Shown here piece after piece: positions 1-8,287 of a stretch of 43,566 nucleotides of DNA. The stretch covers positions 1 through 43,566 of the forward strand of contig PWER01000167.1 in the NCBI GenBank assembly GCA_003553565.1. Direction: 5' to 3'. Numbering within the stretch: position 1 is the stretch's first letter; each line of letters begins with the position of its first letter. Below the pieces are notes generated by a model. That model did no database searches. It was not told the origin of the DNA and saw only the letters and a list, made by a program, of their open reading frames with translations. Position numbers and translations under genes: made by a program. Origin of the DNA: Nitriliruptoria bacterium. Its GTDB lineage: Bacteria; Actinomycetota; Nitriliruptoria; Euzebyales; Egibacteraceae.

Positions 1-188
1 GCCAGGCGCTGCTCGGCGGCGGCGATCTCGGCGGCGACCTCCTCGAGCTTCGCCGCCCGAGCGGCCGGGTCGTCGTGGCGGCGGGCGCGGTCGAGGCGGC
101 GGCGCAGGCGCCGCTCGTCGCGCAGCATCACATCGCCCAGGCGGCGGCGCAGCTCGCGCGGCGAGGCGGCGGTGGTGGGACCAGGCAT
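1..188 (-). CDS. hrpA: ATP-dependent RNA helicase HrpA, N-terminal fragment (gene runs off the left edge)
   Basis: Only the first 62 codons lie in the window. The ATG reads on the minus strand from 188. The fragment contains ELRRRLGDVMLRDERRLRRR followed by a charged helix with DPAARAAKLEEVAAEI, which resembles the E. coli HrpA N-terminus (LDSLMLRDRLRFSRRL, then NPDAQQAIFQEMAKEI). HrpA is a DEAH-box helicase acting on mRNA and on stalled or collided ribosomes; its helicase motifs would lie outside the window. It is 38 bp downstream of the S4-domain gene and probably cotranscribed with it. The identity rests on this short N-terminal signature only. Confidence 0.7.
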   Translation of the reverse strand, partial: MPGPTTAASPRELRRRLGDVMLRDERRLRRRLDRARRHDDPAARAAKLEEVAAEIAAAEQRL

Positions 189-226
189 TCGACCCACCAG
201 CCTACGTGGCGCCCGCAGGTCGACCG

Positions 227-640
227 CTAGCGGCGCCAGTGCCGCTTGGCGCCGCGGACCTGCTCGAGCTGGCGCCGCTCGCGCTTGGTGGGCCGCCCGG
301 CGCCCGGGTCGCGCCGCGGCGGGGTGGCCCGCTCCTCCTTGGGCGGGGGCGGGGGGCTGCGGTCGATCAGGCACTGCGCGGCCACCGTGGCGCTCACGCG
401 CTTGTCGATCGGCTCGACCACCTCGAGCACCCGCACCCGGCCCTGCTGACCGCGCACCTCCACGACCTCCCCGGGGCGCACCGGGGGGGCGGGCTTGGCG
501 CGTGCCTCGTCGACGCGCACGTGCCCGGCCTTGCAGGCCTGCTGGGCGGCGTTGCGGGTCTTGAACACCCGCACCGCCCACAGCCAGCGATCGACGCGGG
601 TGGCGGGCTGTGCGGCCTCGGTGCCCTCGACGCTGCTCAT
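227..640 (-). CDS. S4-domain RNA-binding protein, HslR (Hsp15)-like
   Basis: 137 aa, ATG start. An S4 domain occupies about residues 15-75, starting with RVDRWLWAVRVFKTRNAAQQ and continuing to GHVRVDEARAKPAPPVRPGEVVEV, the usual HslR/RqcH-partner S4 pattern. The C-terminal third is basic and proline-rich (PPPPPKEE, then RPTKRERRQLEQ), typical of Hsp15-like proteins that bind nascent-chain-blocked 50S subunits. The length matches E. coli HslR (133 aa). It is 17 bp downstream of the NAD(P)-binding protein gene and 38 bp upstream of the HrpA gene. With HrpA nearby, a role in ribosome rescue is a reasonable inference. Confidence 0.82.
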   Translation of the reverse strand: MSSVEGTEAAQPATRVDRWLWAVRVFKTRNAAQQACKAGHVRVDEARAKPAPPVRPGEVVEVRGQQGRVRVLEVVEPIDKRVSATVAAQCLIDRSPPPPPKEERATPPRRDPGAGRPTKRERRQLEQVRGAKRHWRR

Positions 641-657
641 CGGCTGCAGGATGCCCG

Positions 658-1485
658 TCAGCCGGCGCCGTCGTCACGTGCGCGGCGCACCTGCGCGCCA
701 CCGGTCTCGGGGCTCGTGCCCGCACACGGCGCGTCGCGGTCGGGCAGCAGGTCGCGGCTGAGCAGATCCACCGCGTGGGCGGGCAGCGAGCTGCCGTCAG
801 GCAGGCGCGACCCGGGCCCGGCGGCGATCTGGCCGCCGAGCAGCGCGGTCAGCTCCCCCAGGCTCGCGTGGCGCGGCCCGCCGAGCGTCAGGGCGAGGTG
901 CGGCACACCGGGAGCGTCGCGGGCGTCGGCGGCCACGATCGCCGCGGCGAGGTCCCCGGCCCACAGCGGCGCGTGCAGCGCGTCCGGGTCGGCGCCGGGC
1001 GCGCCCTCGGCCAGCGCGTGGGTGAGGGCATCGTCCAGGCCGTAGGTCAGCGCCCGGCGGATGACCACGGTGACCGTCGGCGCCTGGGTCACCAGCAGCT
1101 CGGCCTCTCCCAGCGCCGCCAGCCACCGGTTCGCAGCCTCGGCCTCCGCGCCGAGGTGGGACAGCAGCACGATCCGGCTCACCTGCGCCTGCGTGGTGGC
1201 CTCGACCACGGTGGCCGCGTCGGCGAGGAGCTCGTCGGGGTCGGTGAGCGGGTCGGCGGCAGCGTGGACGACGGTGTGGGCGTCGCGGCAGGCCTGCTCG
1301 AGCAGCGTCGCGTCGTCCAGCGCGCTGCGCGCGGTCTTGACCCCGGCGCCGCGCAGGCGCTGCACGAGACCCTCGGGCGCCCTGGTCGGATCGAGCACGG
1401 CGCGCACGTCGCCGCCACGGCGCACCAGCGCGGTCACGGCGGCAAGGCCCGCGCCGTGCTCCGCTCCTGTCACCAGCACCGGCAC
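658..1485 (-). CDS. NAD(P)-binding Rossmann-fold protein (atypical SDR/NmrA-like)
   Basis: 275 aa. The open frame extends far upstream, but the GTG at 1485 is preceded by GGAGGAGG at a 7-nt spacing and starts directly with the Rossmann strand VPVLVTGAEHGAG, so this start is preferred. The glycine pattern TGxxxGxG is at residues 6-13. HTVVHAAADP and IVLLSHLG fit the later strands of an atypical SDR or NmrA-type fold. The classical YxxxK catalytic pair is not evident, so it may be a redox sensor or an epimerase-like enzyme rather than a typical dehydrogenase. Substrate unknown. It is divergent from the DsbA-fold gene and heads a leftward operon with the S4-domain gene. Confidence 0.7.
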   Translation of the reverse strand: MPVLVTGAEHGAGLAAVTALVRRGGDVRAVLDPTRAPEGLVQRLRGAGVKTARSALDDATLLEQACRDAHTVVHAAADPLTDPDELLADAATVVEATTQAQVSRIVLLSHLGAEAEAANRWLAALGEAELLVTQAPTVTVVIRRALTYGLDDALTHALAEGAPGADPDALHAPLWAGDLAAAIVAADARDAPGVPHLALTLGGPRHASLGELTALLGGQIAAGPGSRLPDGSSLPAHAVDLLSRDLLPDRDAPCAGTSPETGGAQVRRARDDGAG

Positions 1486-1508
1486 GCTCGGGCCTCCTCC
1501 CCGCGCCC

Positions 1509-1536
1509 TCGACACCGTCTCCGCGCGACGTACGGT
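1509..1536 (+). promoter_or_regulatory. Putative promoter of the DsbA-fold gene
   Basis: TCGACA (1509-1514) and TACGGT (1531-1536) are separated by 16 bp in the divergent gap between the NAD(P)-binding protein gene and the DsbA-fold gene. It would give a leader of about 57 nt carrying the CAGGAGG ribosome binding site just before the GTG at 1600. Assignment by motif only. Confidence 0.35.
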
Positions 1537-1599
1537 AGCGCGCGACCGGCCGGCGGCCTGCCGGCGACCCACGGCGCGAGCAGCGCGCAGGAGGCACCG

Positions 1600-2160
1600 G
1601 TGCTGACGCTGTTCCACGACTACACGAGCCCGGCCTCGGCGGTGGCCGTCGCCCGGGCCCACCGGCTCATCGCCGCCGAGGGCCTGCCCATCGAGACCGT
1701 CGGGTTCGAGGCCGTCGGGGTCGATCTGCGCTTGCCGGTGCCCGAGCAGACCCACGCCGAGCTCGCCGAGGTCGCCGAGGACGCCGAGGCCGAGGGCGTC
1801 ACACTGCGGCCCCCGCCGTGGCTGGCGCCCACCGCCCTGGCCCACGTGGTGGCCGAGGTCGCCGCGCAGGCCGAGCGCCTGCACGCCTGGGATGCGGCGC
1901 TGTACCGGGCCGTGTGGTCGCACGGGGCTGCCATCGACGAGCCCGCGGTCCTCGCCGACCTGGCCGAGGCCGTCGGCCTCGACCGCACCACCACCGAGCA
2001 GGCGCTGGACGACAGGGTGCGCCTGGCCGCGGTGCGACGCCGCGCCGGCGAGCACCGCCGCGAGGGTGTGGGCGGGGTGCCGACGCTGCTGGCGCAGCGC
2101 ACGCTGGTGCCGGGCCTGCTGGCCGAGGAGGACCTGCGTGGGCTCGCCGAGCTGGGGTGA
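1600..2160 (+). CDS. DsbA-fold (FrnE/HCCA-isomerase-like) protein lacking the CXXC motif
   Basis: 186 aa, GTG start with CAGGAGG 5 nt upstream. The N-terminal strand LTLFHDYTSPASAVAVARAH aligns with the thioredoxin-fold start of DsbA/FrnE and 2-hydroxychromene-2-carboxylate isomerase (HCCA) proteins, where DsbA-type members read F-x-D-x-x-C-P-x-C. Here both cysteines are replaced (YTSPAS). The cis-proline loop is retained as GVGGVPTLL near residue 164, and the helical insert is present between. With no redox cysteines it cannot act as a normal thiol oxidase; an HCCA-isomerase-like or glutathione-transferase-kappa-like activity, or a non-catalytic role, is more likely. The substrate cannot be read from the sequence. 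Confidence 0.72.
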   Translation: MLTLFHDYTSPASAVAVARAHRLIAAEGLPIETVGFEAVGVDLRLPVPEQTHAELAEVAEDAEAEGVTLRPPPWLAPTALAHVVAEVAAQAERLHAWDAALYRAVWSHGAAIDEPAVLADLAEAVGLDRTTTEQALDDRVRLAAVRRRAGEHRREGVGGVPTLLAQRTLVPGLLAEEDLRGLAELG

Positions 2161-2240
2161 GGCGCCGCTGACCTTCCGGCGGTCGGTGGGACGATGGACG
2201 TCCGGCCGCACGGACGGGTTCCGATCGGCTCGCGACGCCC

Positions 2241-2246
2241 TACCGT
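2241..2246 (+). promoter_or_regulatory. Leaderless-type -10 box (TACCGT) before the pseudokinase gene
   Basis: TACCGT ends 6 nt before the ATG at 2253. In actinobacteria a TANNNT box at this distance usually makes a transcript that starts at the start codon. No Shine-Dalgarno sequence is present, which agrees. Confidence 0.5.
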
Positions 2247-2252
2247 GCAGTC

Positions 2253-3230
2253 ATGGACACGCTGGGGGACCGCTACGAGCTCCACGACCGCCACAGCGCC
2301 CACCGCGCCGTGGCGACCTGCCGCGGGCATGACACGCGGCTGGATCGCCCCGTGACCGTCACCACGGTCAGCGACGGGGGGGATCCGTCCCGCGCCCGCG
2401 AGCTGGCGCACCGCCACGACGGGCACCCCAACCTCGTGCCGGTGCTGGACGCTGGCGTCGACGGCGACCGCACCTTCTGGATCACCGAGCCGCTGGAGCG
2501 CAGCCTCGCCGACGTCGCGCCGCTGGACGCCGACGATGCGCGCATCCTGCTGCACGCGCTCCTGGCCGGGCTCGCCACGTTGCACGAGCGCGGCCTGGCG
2601 CTGGGCCGGCTGTCCCCCGAGCAGGTCCGCATCCACGACGACGGGACCGTGCGCTTGGCGGTGCTGCCCGACCGCGACGCGGCGCTCATGCCGCTGGCAG
2701 GCGCGCCGGCCACGCCCGCGCCAGCAGGGTTCACCGCCGCCGAGGTCCTCGCCGGCGCCACGCCGACGCCGGCGGCGGATGCGCTGGTCCTCGGCGCGCT
2801 CGCGGTCTACGCCCGCACCGGCCGTCCCCCGGTGGCCGCCCCCGACGAGGCCACCACCTCGCTGCCTGCCGGCCCCGAGGACGTGCTGGCCCTCGTGCAC
2901 GCCGCCACGCGACCGCGCCTCGAGGATCGCACCTCCGACGTGCACGCCCTCGCGCGGCTGCTGGCTCCGGCCCGACGGCCCACCCTCGCGCCCGCCGATC
3001 CGCCGGCCTCGATCGATGTGCGCGATGACCCCGACAGCCGACGCCCACGGCTGCGGCGCCGCGGCCGCTCGGGACGCGTGGCGGCCAGCGCGAGCATCGG
3101 CGCCACGCTGGCGCTGCTGACCCTGACCGGGCTGCTGGGCGGCTGGCCCGCGGACGCGCTCCTGGGCGACGAGCCGTCGCCCCGCTCGGCGCCGGCCACG
3201 CTCGTCGACAGCGCGCCAACCGGACCCTGA
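2253..3230 (+). CDS. Membrane-anchored pseudokinase (degenerate Ser/Thr kinase domain)
   Basis: 325 aa. The kinase fold is recognisable from LGDRYELHDRHSAHRAVATC at the N-terminus, through HPNLVPVLDAGVDGDRTFWI (hinge region), to ATLHERGLALGRLSPEQVRI. The catalytic positions are lost: no glycine-rich GxGxxG loop, VTVTT in place of VAVK, GRLSPEQ in place of HRDLKP, and LAVLPD in place of DFG. The domain ends near residue 245; a basic stretch (RRPRLRRRGRSGR) is followed by one transmembrane segment (about 275-297) and a short outer tail. It lies just before an active kinase gene of the same fold. It may act as a partner or allosteric regulator of that kinase, as other pseudokinases do; this is inference. 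Confidence 0.75.
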   Translation: MDTLGDRYELHDRHSAHRAVATCRGHDTRLDRPVTVTTVSDGGDPSRARELAHRHDGHPNLVPVLDAGVDGDRTFWITEPLERSLADVAPLDADDARILLHALLAGLATLHERGLALGRLSPEQVRIHDDGTVRLAVLPDRDAALMPLAGAPATPAPAGFTAAEVLAGATPTPAADALVLGALAVYARTGRPPVAAPDEATTSLPAGPEDVLALVHAATRPRLEDRTSDVHALARLLAPARRPTLAPADPPASIDVRDDPDSRRPRLRRRGRSGRVAASASIGATLALLTLTGLLGGWPADALLGDEPSPRSAPATLVDSAPTGP

Positions 3231-3239
3231 GCGACGACA

Positions 3240-3245
3240 TAGGCT
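3240..3245 (+). promoter_or_regulatory. Leaderless-type -10 box (TAGGCT) before the kinase leader ORF
   Basis: TAGGCT lies in the 21-bp gap after the pseudokinase stop and ends 6 nt before the GTG at 3252, the same geometry as the boxes at 2241 and 23454. It would start transcription at the first base of the short leader ORF. Confidence 0.4.
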
Positions 3246-3251
3246 GCGCGC

Positions 3252-3283
3252 GTGCCACACCTCGTGACCCGCCGCTGCCTGCC

Positions 3284-3287
<4 letters not shown>
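3252..3287 (+). CDS. Putative 11-codon leader peptide overlapping the kinase start
   Basis: GTG at 3252 opens a reading frame encoding MPHLVTRRCLP and ends with TGA at 3285-3287. The kinase GTG start is at 3284-3286, so stop and start share the sequence GTGA. The kinase start has no ribosome binding site of its own, so translation by coupling from this leader is a natural explanation. The leader itself has a leaderless-type box 6 nt upstream. It is very short and could be fortuitous. Confidence 0.4.
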
Positions 3288-4708
<1,421 letters not shown>

Positions 4709-4745
4709 CCTGCGAAGCGCACCCGATCGGTGGAGCGCAGCGTCC

Positions 4746-5567
4746 ATGGCCAGCGTGTCACCACCCGAGCCGATCGTCCCCGGCGGATGGGTGCGAGCCC
4801 ACCGCTCGCGCGTGCACCTCGTCGACTGCCGCGTCGACCTCGACGACCCCGCCGGCGCCCGGCGGGCCTACCGCGAGGCGCACGTGACCGGCGCCGGGTT
4901 CCTGGACCTGGCCACGGACCTCTCGGGTCCGCACGGCCCCGGCCGGCACCCGCTGCCCGACCCCGAGGCCTTCGGGGCCGCGGCGCGTCGCGCCGGCATC
5001 CGCTCCGACGTGCCGGTCATCGCCTACGACCAGGACATGGCTGGCGGAGCGGCGCGCCTGTGGTGGCTGCTGCGCCACTGGGGCACCCACGACGTGGCGG
5101 TGCTCGACGGTGGGCTGGAGGCCTGGGACGGCCCGCTGACCGCGGGCGAGGAGGACATCCCGGCTGGCGACTGGCGTCCCGGAGCTCCCCGCACCGACGA
5201 CGTCATCGACCGCGCGGAGCTGCGCGCCGGCCTCCACCGATCCGACCGCGTGCTGCTGGACGCGCGCGCCCGACCCCGCTATCGCGGAGACCACGAGCCC
5301 CGCGATCCCGTCGCCGGCCACATCCCCGGGGCGCGCAACGTGCCCTTCGACACCGCGACGCTCCCCCGCGACCTCGCCGACCGCGCCGACGAGCTCATCG
5401 CCTACTGCGGATCGGGCGTGACCGCCTGCGTGCTCCTGCTGCGCCTGGCGGCGCAGGGACGTCACGATGCCCGCCTGTACCCGGGGTCGTGGAGCGACTG
5501 GAGCGCCCACGGCCTGCCCGCGGCCACCGGCGACGACGCCGAGGGTGACGGCCGCGAGCCCGGGTGA
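4746..5567 (+). CDS. Two-domain sulfurtransferase (thiosulfate/3-mercaptopyruvate type)
   Basis: 273 aa. The frame is open further upstream, but the ATG at 4746 gives the normal N-terminus (IVPGGWVRAHRSRVHLVDCR) and has GGAG upstream. The N-terminal rhodanese domain (about 10-130) is structural. The C-terminal domain (about 150-260) has LLDARARPRY, GHIPGARNVPF and the active-site loop AYCGSGVTACV with Cys221. The CGSGV(T/S) loop is found in both thiosulfate and mercaptopyruvate enzymes, so the donor is uncertain. It moves sulfane sulfur to thiol acceptors in the cytoplasm. It is 37 bp after the kinase gene but more likely belongs with the persulfide genes to its right. Confidence 0.9.
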   Translation: MASVSPPEPIVPGGWVRAHRSRVHLVDCRVDLDDPAGARRAYREAHVTGAGFLDLATDLSGPHGPGRHPLPDPEAFGAAARRAGIRSDVPVIAYDQDMAGGAARLWWLLRHWGTHDVAVLDGGLEAWDGPLTAGEEDIPAGDWRPGAPRTDDVIDRAELRAGLHRSDRVLLDARARPRYRGDHEPRDPVAGHIPGARNVPFDTATLPRDLADRADELIAYCGSGVTACVLLLRLAAQGRHDARLYPGSWSDWSAHGLPAATGDDAEGDGREPG

Positions 5568-5618
5568 CGGTGCCGCTCCCGCGCCGCGCGCCGGGGGCCG
5601 ATCCCGGGGACGGTCGGC

Positions 5619-6179
5619 TCAGCCGCTCGCGTGGTCGTCACCGTCGGCGTGCGAGCCGATGAGCGCTCCGTCCAGCGGCGCCTCCACAGGGTCACCGAGC
5701 TCGGCGCGCACCCGCGCGAGATCAGCGACGATGCGCTGGGCGTCCTCGGGTGCGAAGCCCGTGAGCCCGAAGCGCGCGTCGACCAGCGCCCGCGTGGCCT
5801 CGCGGCAGCAGGCGCGCCCCTGCTCGGTGAGCTGGGCCAGCGTGCGGCGACGATCAGCGGGGTGGGGCACGCGCACCACCAGGCCCTGTGCCTCCAGCCC
5901 GTCGATCAGGCTGGTGATGCTGGTCGGGTGCACCATGAGGCGCTCGCCCAGCGTGCCCAGCGACAGCGCGCCGTGTCGGGTGAACGACAGCAGCGACAGG
6001 GCCTCGTAGCGCGCGAAGCTCAGCTCGAAGGGGGCGAGCAGCGCGTTGAGACGCGCCAGCAGCAGCTGCTGCACCCGCACCACCGAGGTGATGACGCTCA
6101 TGTGCTCGGCGGCCTCGTGATGCTCGGCCCACTGCTGGTGCGCCAGCGCGAGCTGATCGACGGCGGGGTCACGGTCCAT
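5619..6179 (-). CDS. MarR-family transcriptional regulator
   Basis: 186 aa, ATG start. The winged-helix core is at about 45-140: FARYEALSLLSFTRHGALSLGTLGERLMVHPTSITSLIDGLE contains the helix-turn-helix, and VRVPHPADRRRTLAQLTEQG is the wing with the conserved D-R-R. An N-terminal extension of about 25 residues and a C-terminal tail of about 40 residues flank it. MarR proteins are dimeric repressors released by small ligands or by thiol oxidation; Cys-Cys at about residue 128 (RACCREA) is a possible redox feature. It converges on the sulfurtransferase gene. The target genes cannot be read from the sequence. Confidence 0.9.
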   Translation of the reverse strand: MDRDPAVDQLALAHQQWAEHHEAAEHMSVITSVVRVQQLLLARLNALLAPFELSFARYEALSLLSFTRHGALSLGTLGERLMVHPTSITSLIDGLEAQGLVVRVPHPADRRRTLAQLTEQGRACCREATRALVDARFGLTGFAPEDAQRIVADLARVRAELGDPVEAPLDGALIGSHADGDDHASG

Positions 6180-6185
6180 GCGCGC

Positions 6186-6191
6186 AGCGTA
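6186..6191 (-). promoter_or_regulatory. Leaderless-type -10 box (TACGCT) of the MarR gene
   Basis: On the minus strand TACGCT is followed by 6 nt (GCGCGC) and then the ATG at 6179. No ribosome binding site is present. The arrangement predicts a leaderless transcript. Confidence 0.5.
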
Positions 6192-6249
6192 GCGGTCAGT
6201 CGCGTGCTGCTTGCGCCGAGCCTGGGTGGCGGTGCCGCGCGGCGCCCTC

Positions 6250-6304
6250 GCCCCGAGCGGGGCGGTCCTCGCCGCCAGCGGGGCGGTCCTCGCCCCGAGC
6301 AGAC
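6250..6304. repeat. 21-bp tandem repeat, two and a half copies, with hairpin potential
   Basis: GCCCCGAGCGGGGCGGTCCTC (two blocks, GCCCCGAGCG and GGGCGGTCCTC) occurs at 6250-6270, with a 4-mismatch-or-fewer copy at 6271-6291 and a partial copy at 6292-6304. On the minus strand GGGGCG-AGGAC-CGCCCC can fold, so the array may serve as the terminator of the CstR-like gene, which ends at 6308. Confidence 0.55.
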
Positions 6305-6307
6305 CTT

Positions 6308-6577
6308 TCAGGTGAGCTCGACGAAGGAGCGGCGGAAGCGGTCGAGGTCCGCACCGTGCTGCTCACTGTCCAGCGCGCAGTGCTGCAGCCCCTCCACCGC
6401 GAGGTGCACGCCGACGCGGCGCAGCGCCTTGCTCGCCGCAGCGATCTGACGCAGCACCTCCTCGCAGTCCGACCCCTCATCCAGCATGCGCTGGATCCCA
6501 CGGACCTGGCCCTCGACGCGGCGCAGCCGCTGCTGCGCCGAGCTGATGGCCTCGTCCTCCAGCTCGCCAACGTCCAT
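6308..6577 (-). CDS. CsoR/DUF156-family repressor of the CstR (persulfide-sensing) type
   Basis: 89 aa; ATG at 6577 with AAGGTGAGG about 8 nt upstream. The all-helical family core is clear: QQRLRRVEGQVRGIQRMLDE, then CEEVLRQIAAASKALRRVGV, ending VEGLQHCALD. The copper sensor CsoR uses Cys, His and Cys; M. tuberculosis CsoR has C36, H61 and C65. Here Cys38 and Cys67 are present with the same 29-residue spacing, but the position of the His (25 after the first Cys) is Gly63. Two cysteines without the His is the signature of CstR, which forms a polysulfide link between them when persulfide rises. The divergent persulfide dioxygenase gene and two operator palindromes fit this. It is probably autoregulated. 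Confidence 0.85.
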   Translation of the reverse strand: MDVGELEDEAISSAQQRLRRVEGQVRGIQRMLDEGSDCEEVLRQIAAASKALRRVGVHLAVEGLQHCALDSEQHGADLDRFRRSFVELT

Positions 6578-6660
6578 GATCGACGCCTCACCTTCCTCGC
6601 CCTGTCCTGCCCGGGCTGCTCCGGGGGCCGTCACCGCCACGGTCGGCACCGCCTCCCCTA

Positions 6661-6674
6661 TACCCGGGAGGGTA
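6661..6674. promoter_or_regulatory. Operator 1 for the CstR-like repressor
   Basis: TACCCGGGAGGGTA is a G/C tract bounded by TA, the form of CsoR/CstR operators. It nearly matches the second site at 6741-6754. It overlaps TATAGG (read on the minus strand just left of it), a possible -10 box of the repressor gene, so it may give autoregulation. Confidence 0.7.
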
Positions 6675-6729
6675 CCTCGGCCAGAGCGGCGTCGCTGCAA
6701 CCCAGAGCGCCTCGTCGCGAGCCCGGATG

Positions 6730-6758
6730 TTGCGAACAGGTACCCCGGTGGGTATGCT
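6730..6758 (+). promoter_or_regulatory. Promoter of the persulfide dioxygenase gene
   Basis: TTGCGA (6730-6735) and TATGCT (6753-6758) are exactly 17 bp apart, a good housekeeping sigma match for such a GC-rich genome. Operator 2 fills most of the spacer and enters the -10 box, so bound repressor would block RNA polymerase. The transcript would start about 20 nt before the GTG at 6785. Confidence 0.65.
6741..6754. promoter_or_regulatory. Operator 2 for the CstR-like repressor
   Basis: TACCCCGGTGGGTA is a second palindromic site of the same type as 6661-6674. The outer TACCC/GGGTA halves are identical in both and the centre differs. It sits between the -35 and -10 boxes of the dioxygenase promoter. 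Two matching sites in a 207-bp gap next to a gene of the right repressor family are unlikely to be chance. Confidence 0.75.
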
Positions 6759-6784
6759 TTGTACGGACCAAAGAGGAGCGCCGA

Positions 6785-8167
6785 GTGAGCAAGCACGAGG
6801 GAGCAGCCATGGACGTGACCAACATCCGGACCCCGGGCCTGGGCGACGCGACGTACGTGATCGCCCACGACGGCCTCGGCATCGTCGTGGATCCCCAGCG
6901 CGACATCGACCGCTTCGAGCAGGCGCTGGCCACCAAGGACGTCGAGCTCCGCTGGGTGCTCGAGACCCACATGCACAACGACTACATCTCCGGCGGCAAG
7001 GACCTCGCCGCGCGCCATGGCGCCGACATCGTCCTGCCCGCGGGCAGCGGTGCCGGCTTCAACTTCACCCCCGCCTTCCACAACGAGGACCTGCCAGCCG
7101 AGCGCGGCCTCACGGTCCGCCCGGTCCACCCCCCGGGGCACACCCCCGAGCACGTCAGCTACATCGTGCTGGTCGACGGCCAGCCGGTGGGCGTGTTCTC
7201 CGGCGGCAGCCTGCTGGTGGGCTCCTCGGGTCGCCCGGACCTGCTGAGCGAGCCGCAGGCCGAGCCGCTGGCGCGCCTGCAGTTCATCTCGGTCAACCGG
7301 CTCGCCGAGCTGCCCGACGACGTCGCCCTGTACCCGACGCACGGCGAGGGCTCGTTCTGCACCGCCAGCGGCGCGGGCAAGACGACCTCGACCATCGGTG
7401 ACGAGAAGCGGGACAACCCCGTGCTCCACCAGCCCGACGCGGACTCGTTCGTCAAGTTCACGATGAGCGACCTCCAGCCGTGGCCCTCCTACTACCAGCA
7501 CATGGGGCCGGCCAACGTGTTCAGCCCCACCGCGATCCTCGACCCTGCCGTGCCCGAGATCAGCCCCGAGGACGTCGCCGGGCGCGACGACGAGGTCGTG
7601 GTGCTCGACGGCCGGCCGCGCGCCCGCTACGCGGAGGCCCACATCCCCGGCTCGTTCGGGATCGAGCTCGGCGAGCAGTTCGGCGTGTGGGCCGGCTGGG
7701 TGCTGCCCTACGCCGCACCGGTCCAGCTGGTCCTCGATCCCGACCAGGACGCCGAGGAGGCAGTGCGCCAGCTCGCCCGCGTCGGCTTCGACGACGTGCG
7801 CGGTGTGCTGCGCGGACTGGACGGTTGGGTCGAGCGCGGGCTCGCCACGCGCTCGCTGCGCCTGGCCAGCACCGACGAGCTGGCCCGCGCGCTTGACACC
7901 GACGGCGTGCAGGTCGTGGACGTCCGCGCCCCGAACGAGGTCGAGGTCGAGCCGCTGCCCGGCGCACTGCACGCCTACGTGCCCGAGCTCAAGCACGAGG
8001 CGCCGCCCGAGCTCGACCCCGGCCAGCCCACCTGGGTGGTCTGCGGCTCGGGCTACCGCACCAGCATCGCGGCGGGCCTGCTGGACCGCCTGGGCCACGA
8101 GCCCATCCTCGTCGACGGAGGCGGCGTCGGCGACGTCCTCGCCGCCCGCGCCGGCGCCTCGGCCTAG
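6785..8167 (+). CDS. Persulfide dioxygenase-type MBL-fold hydrolase with two rhodanese domains (CstB/BlH-like)
   Basis: 460 aa from the GTG at 6785, which has AAGAGGAG 6 nt upstream; the ATG at 6809 (GAGGGAG upstream) is an alternative giving 452 aa. The metallo-beta-lactamase domain (about 9-260) has THMHNDYISGG (H62, H64, D66), GHTPEHVSY and YPTHGEGSFC. GGSLLVGSSGRPDL replaces the aspartate-containing metal loop of ETHE1, a variant I recall from actinobacterial homologues. The first rhodanese domain (about 265-355) has no catalytic Cys (VQLVLDPDQD). The second (about 360-455) has VVCGSGYRTS with Cys420. Expected role: oxidise glutathione-like, CoA- or mycothiol persulfide to sulfite, with sulfur transfer to or from the rhodanese Cys. 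It is the first gene of the rightward cluster under CstR control. Confidence 0.88.
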   Translation: MSKHEGAAMDVTNIRTPGLGDATYVIAHDGLGIVVDPQRDIDRFEQALATKDVELRWVLETHMHNDYISGGKDLAARHGADIVLPAGSGAGFNFTPAFHNEDLPAERGLTVRPVHPPGHTPEHVSYIVLVDGQPVGVFSGGSLLVGSSGRPDLLSEPQAEPLARLQFISVNRLAELPDDVALYPTHGEGSFCTASGAGKTTSTIGDEKRDNPVLHQPDADSFVKFTMSDLQPWPSYYQHMGPANVFSPTAILDPAVPEISPEDVAGRDDEVVVLDGRPRARYAEAHIPGSFGIELGEQFGVWAGWVLPYAAPVQLVLDPDQDAEEAVRQLARVGFDDVRGVLRGLDGWVERGLATRSLRLASTDELARALDTDGVQVVDVRAPNEVEVEPLPGALHAYVPELKHEAPPELDPGQPTWVVCGSGYRTSIAAGLLDRLGHEPILVDGGGVGDVLAARAGASA

Positions 8168-8183
8168 GCTCGGGACCAACGCC

Positions 8184-8215
8184 CCGGGGAGGGGCCCGGC
8201 TCGGCCCCTCCCCGG
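8184..8215 (+). terminator. Perfect 13-bp hairpin after the persulfide dioxygenase gene
   Basis: CCGGGGAGGGGCC (8184-8196) pairs fully with GGCCCCTCCCCGG (8203-8215) around a 6-nt loop. There is no following T tract, as is common for actinobacterial hairpins. The next gene starts 72 bp on in the same direction, so it may be a partial terminator or an mRNA-stability element. Confidence 0.65.
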
Positions 8216-8287
8216 CCGTCGCCACGCTCCCACCGACCACAAGACCTGCCACGAACCCGCCGACACGCGACACGAGGTGCACCTGCC

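Noticed and set aside
6308-6577. Copper-sensing CsoR annotation
   Set aside because: The copper-binding His of CsoR is Gly here, and the neighbours are persulfide genes rather than copper transport genes.
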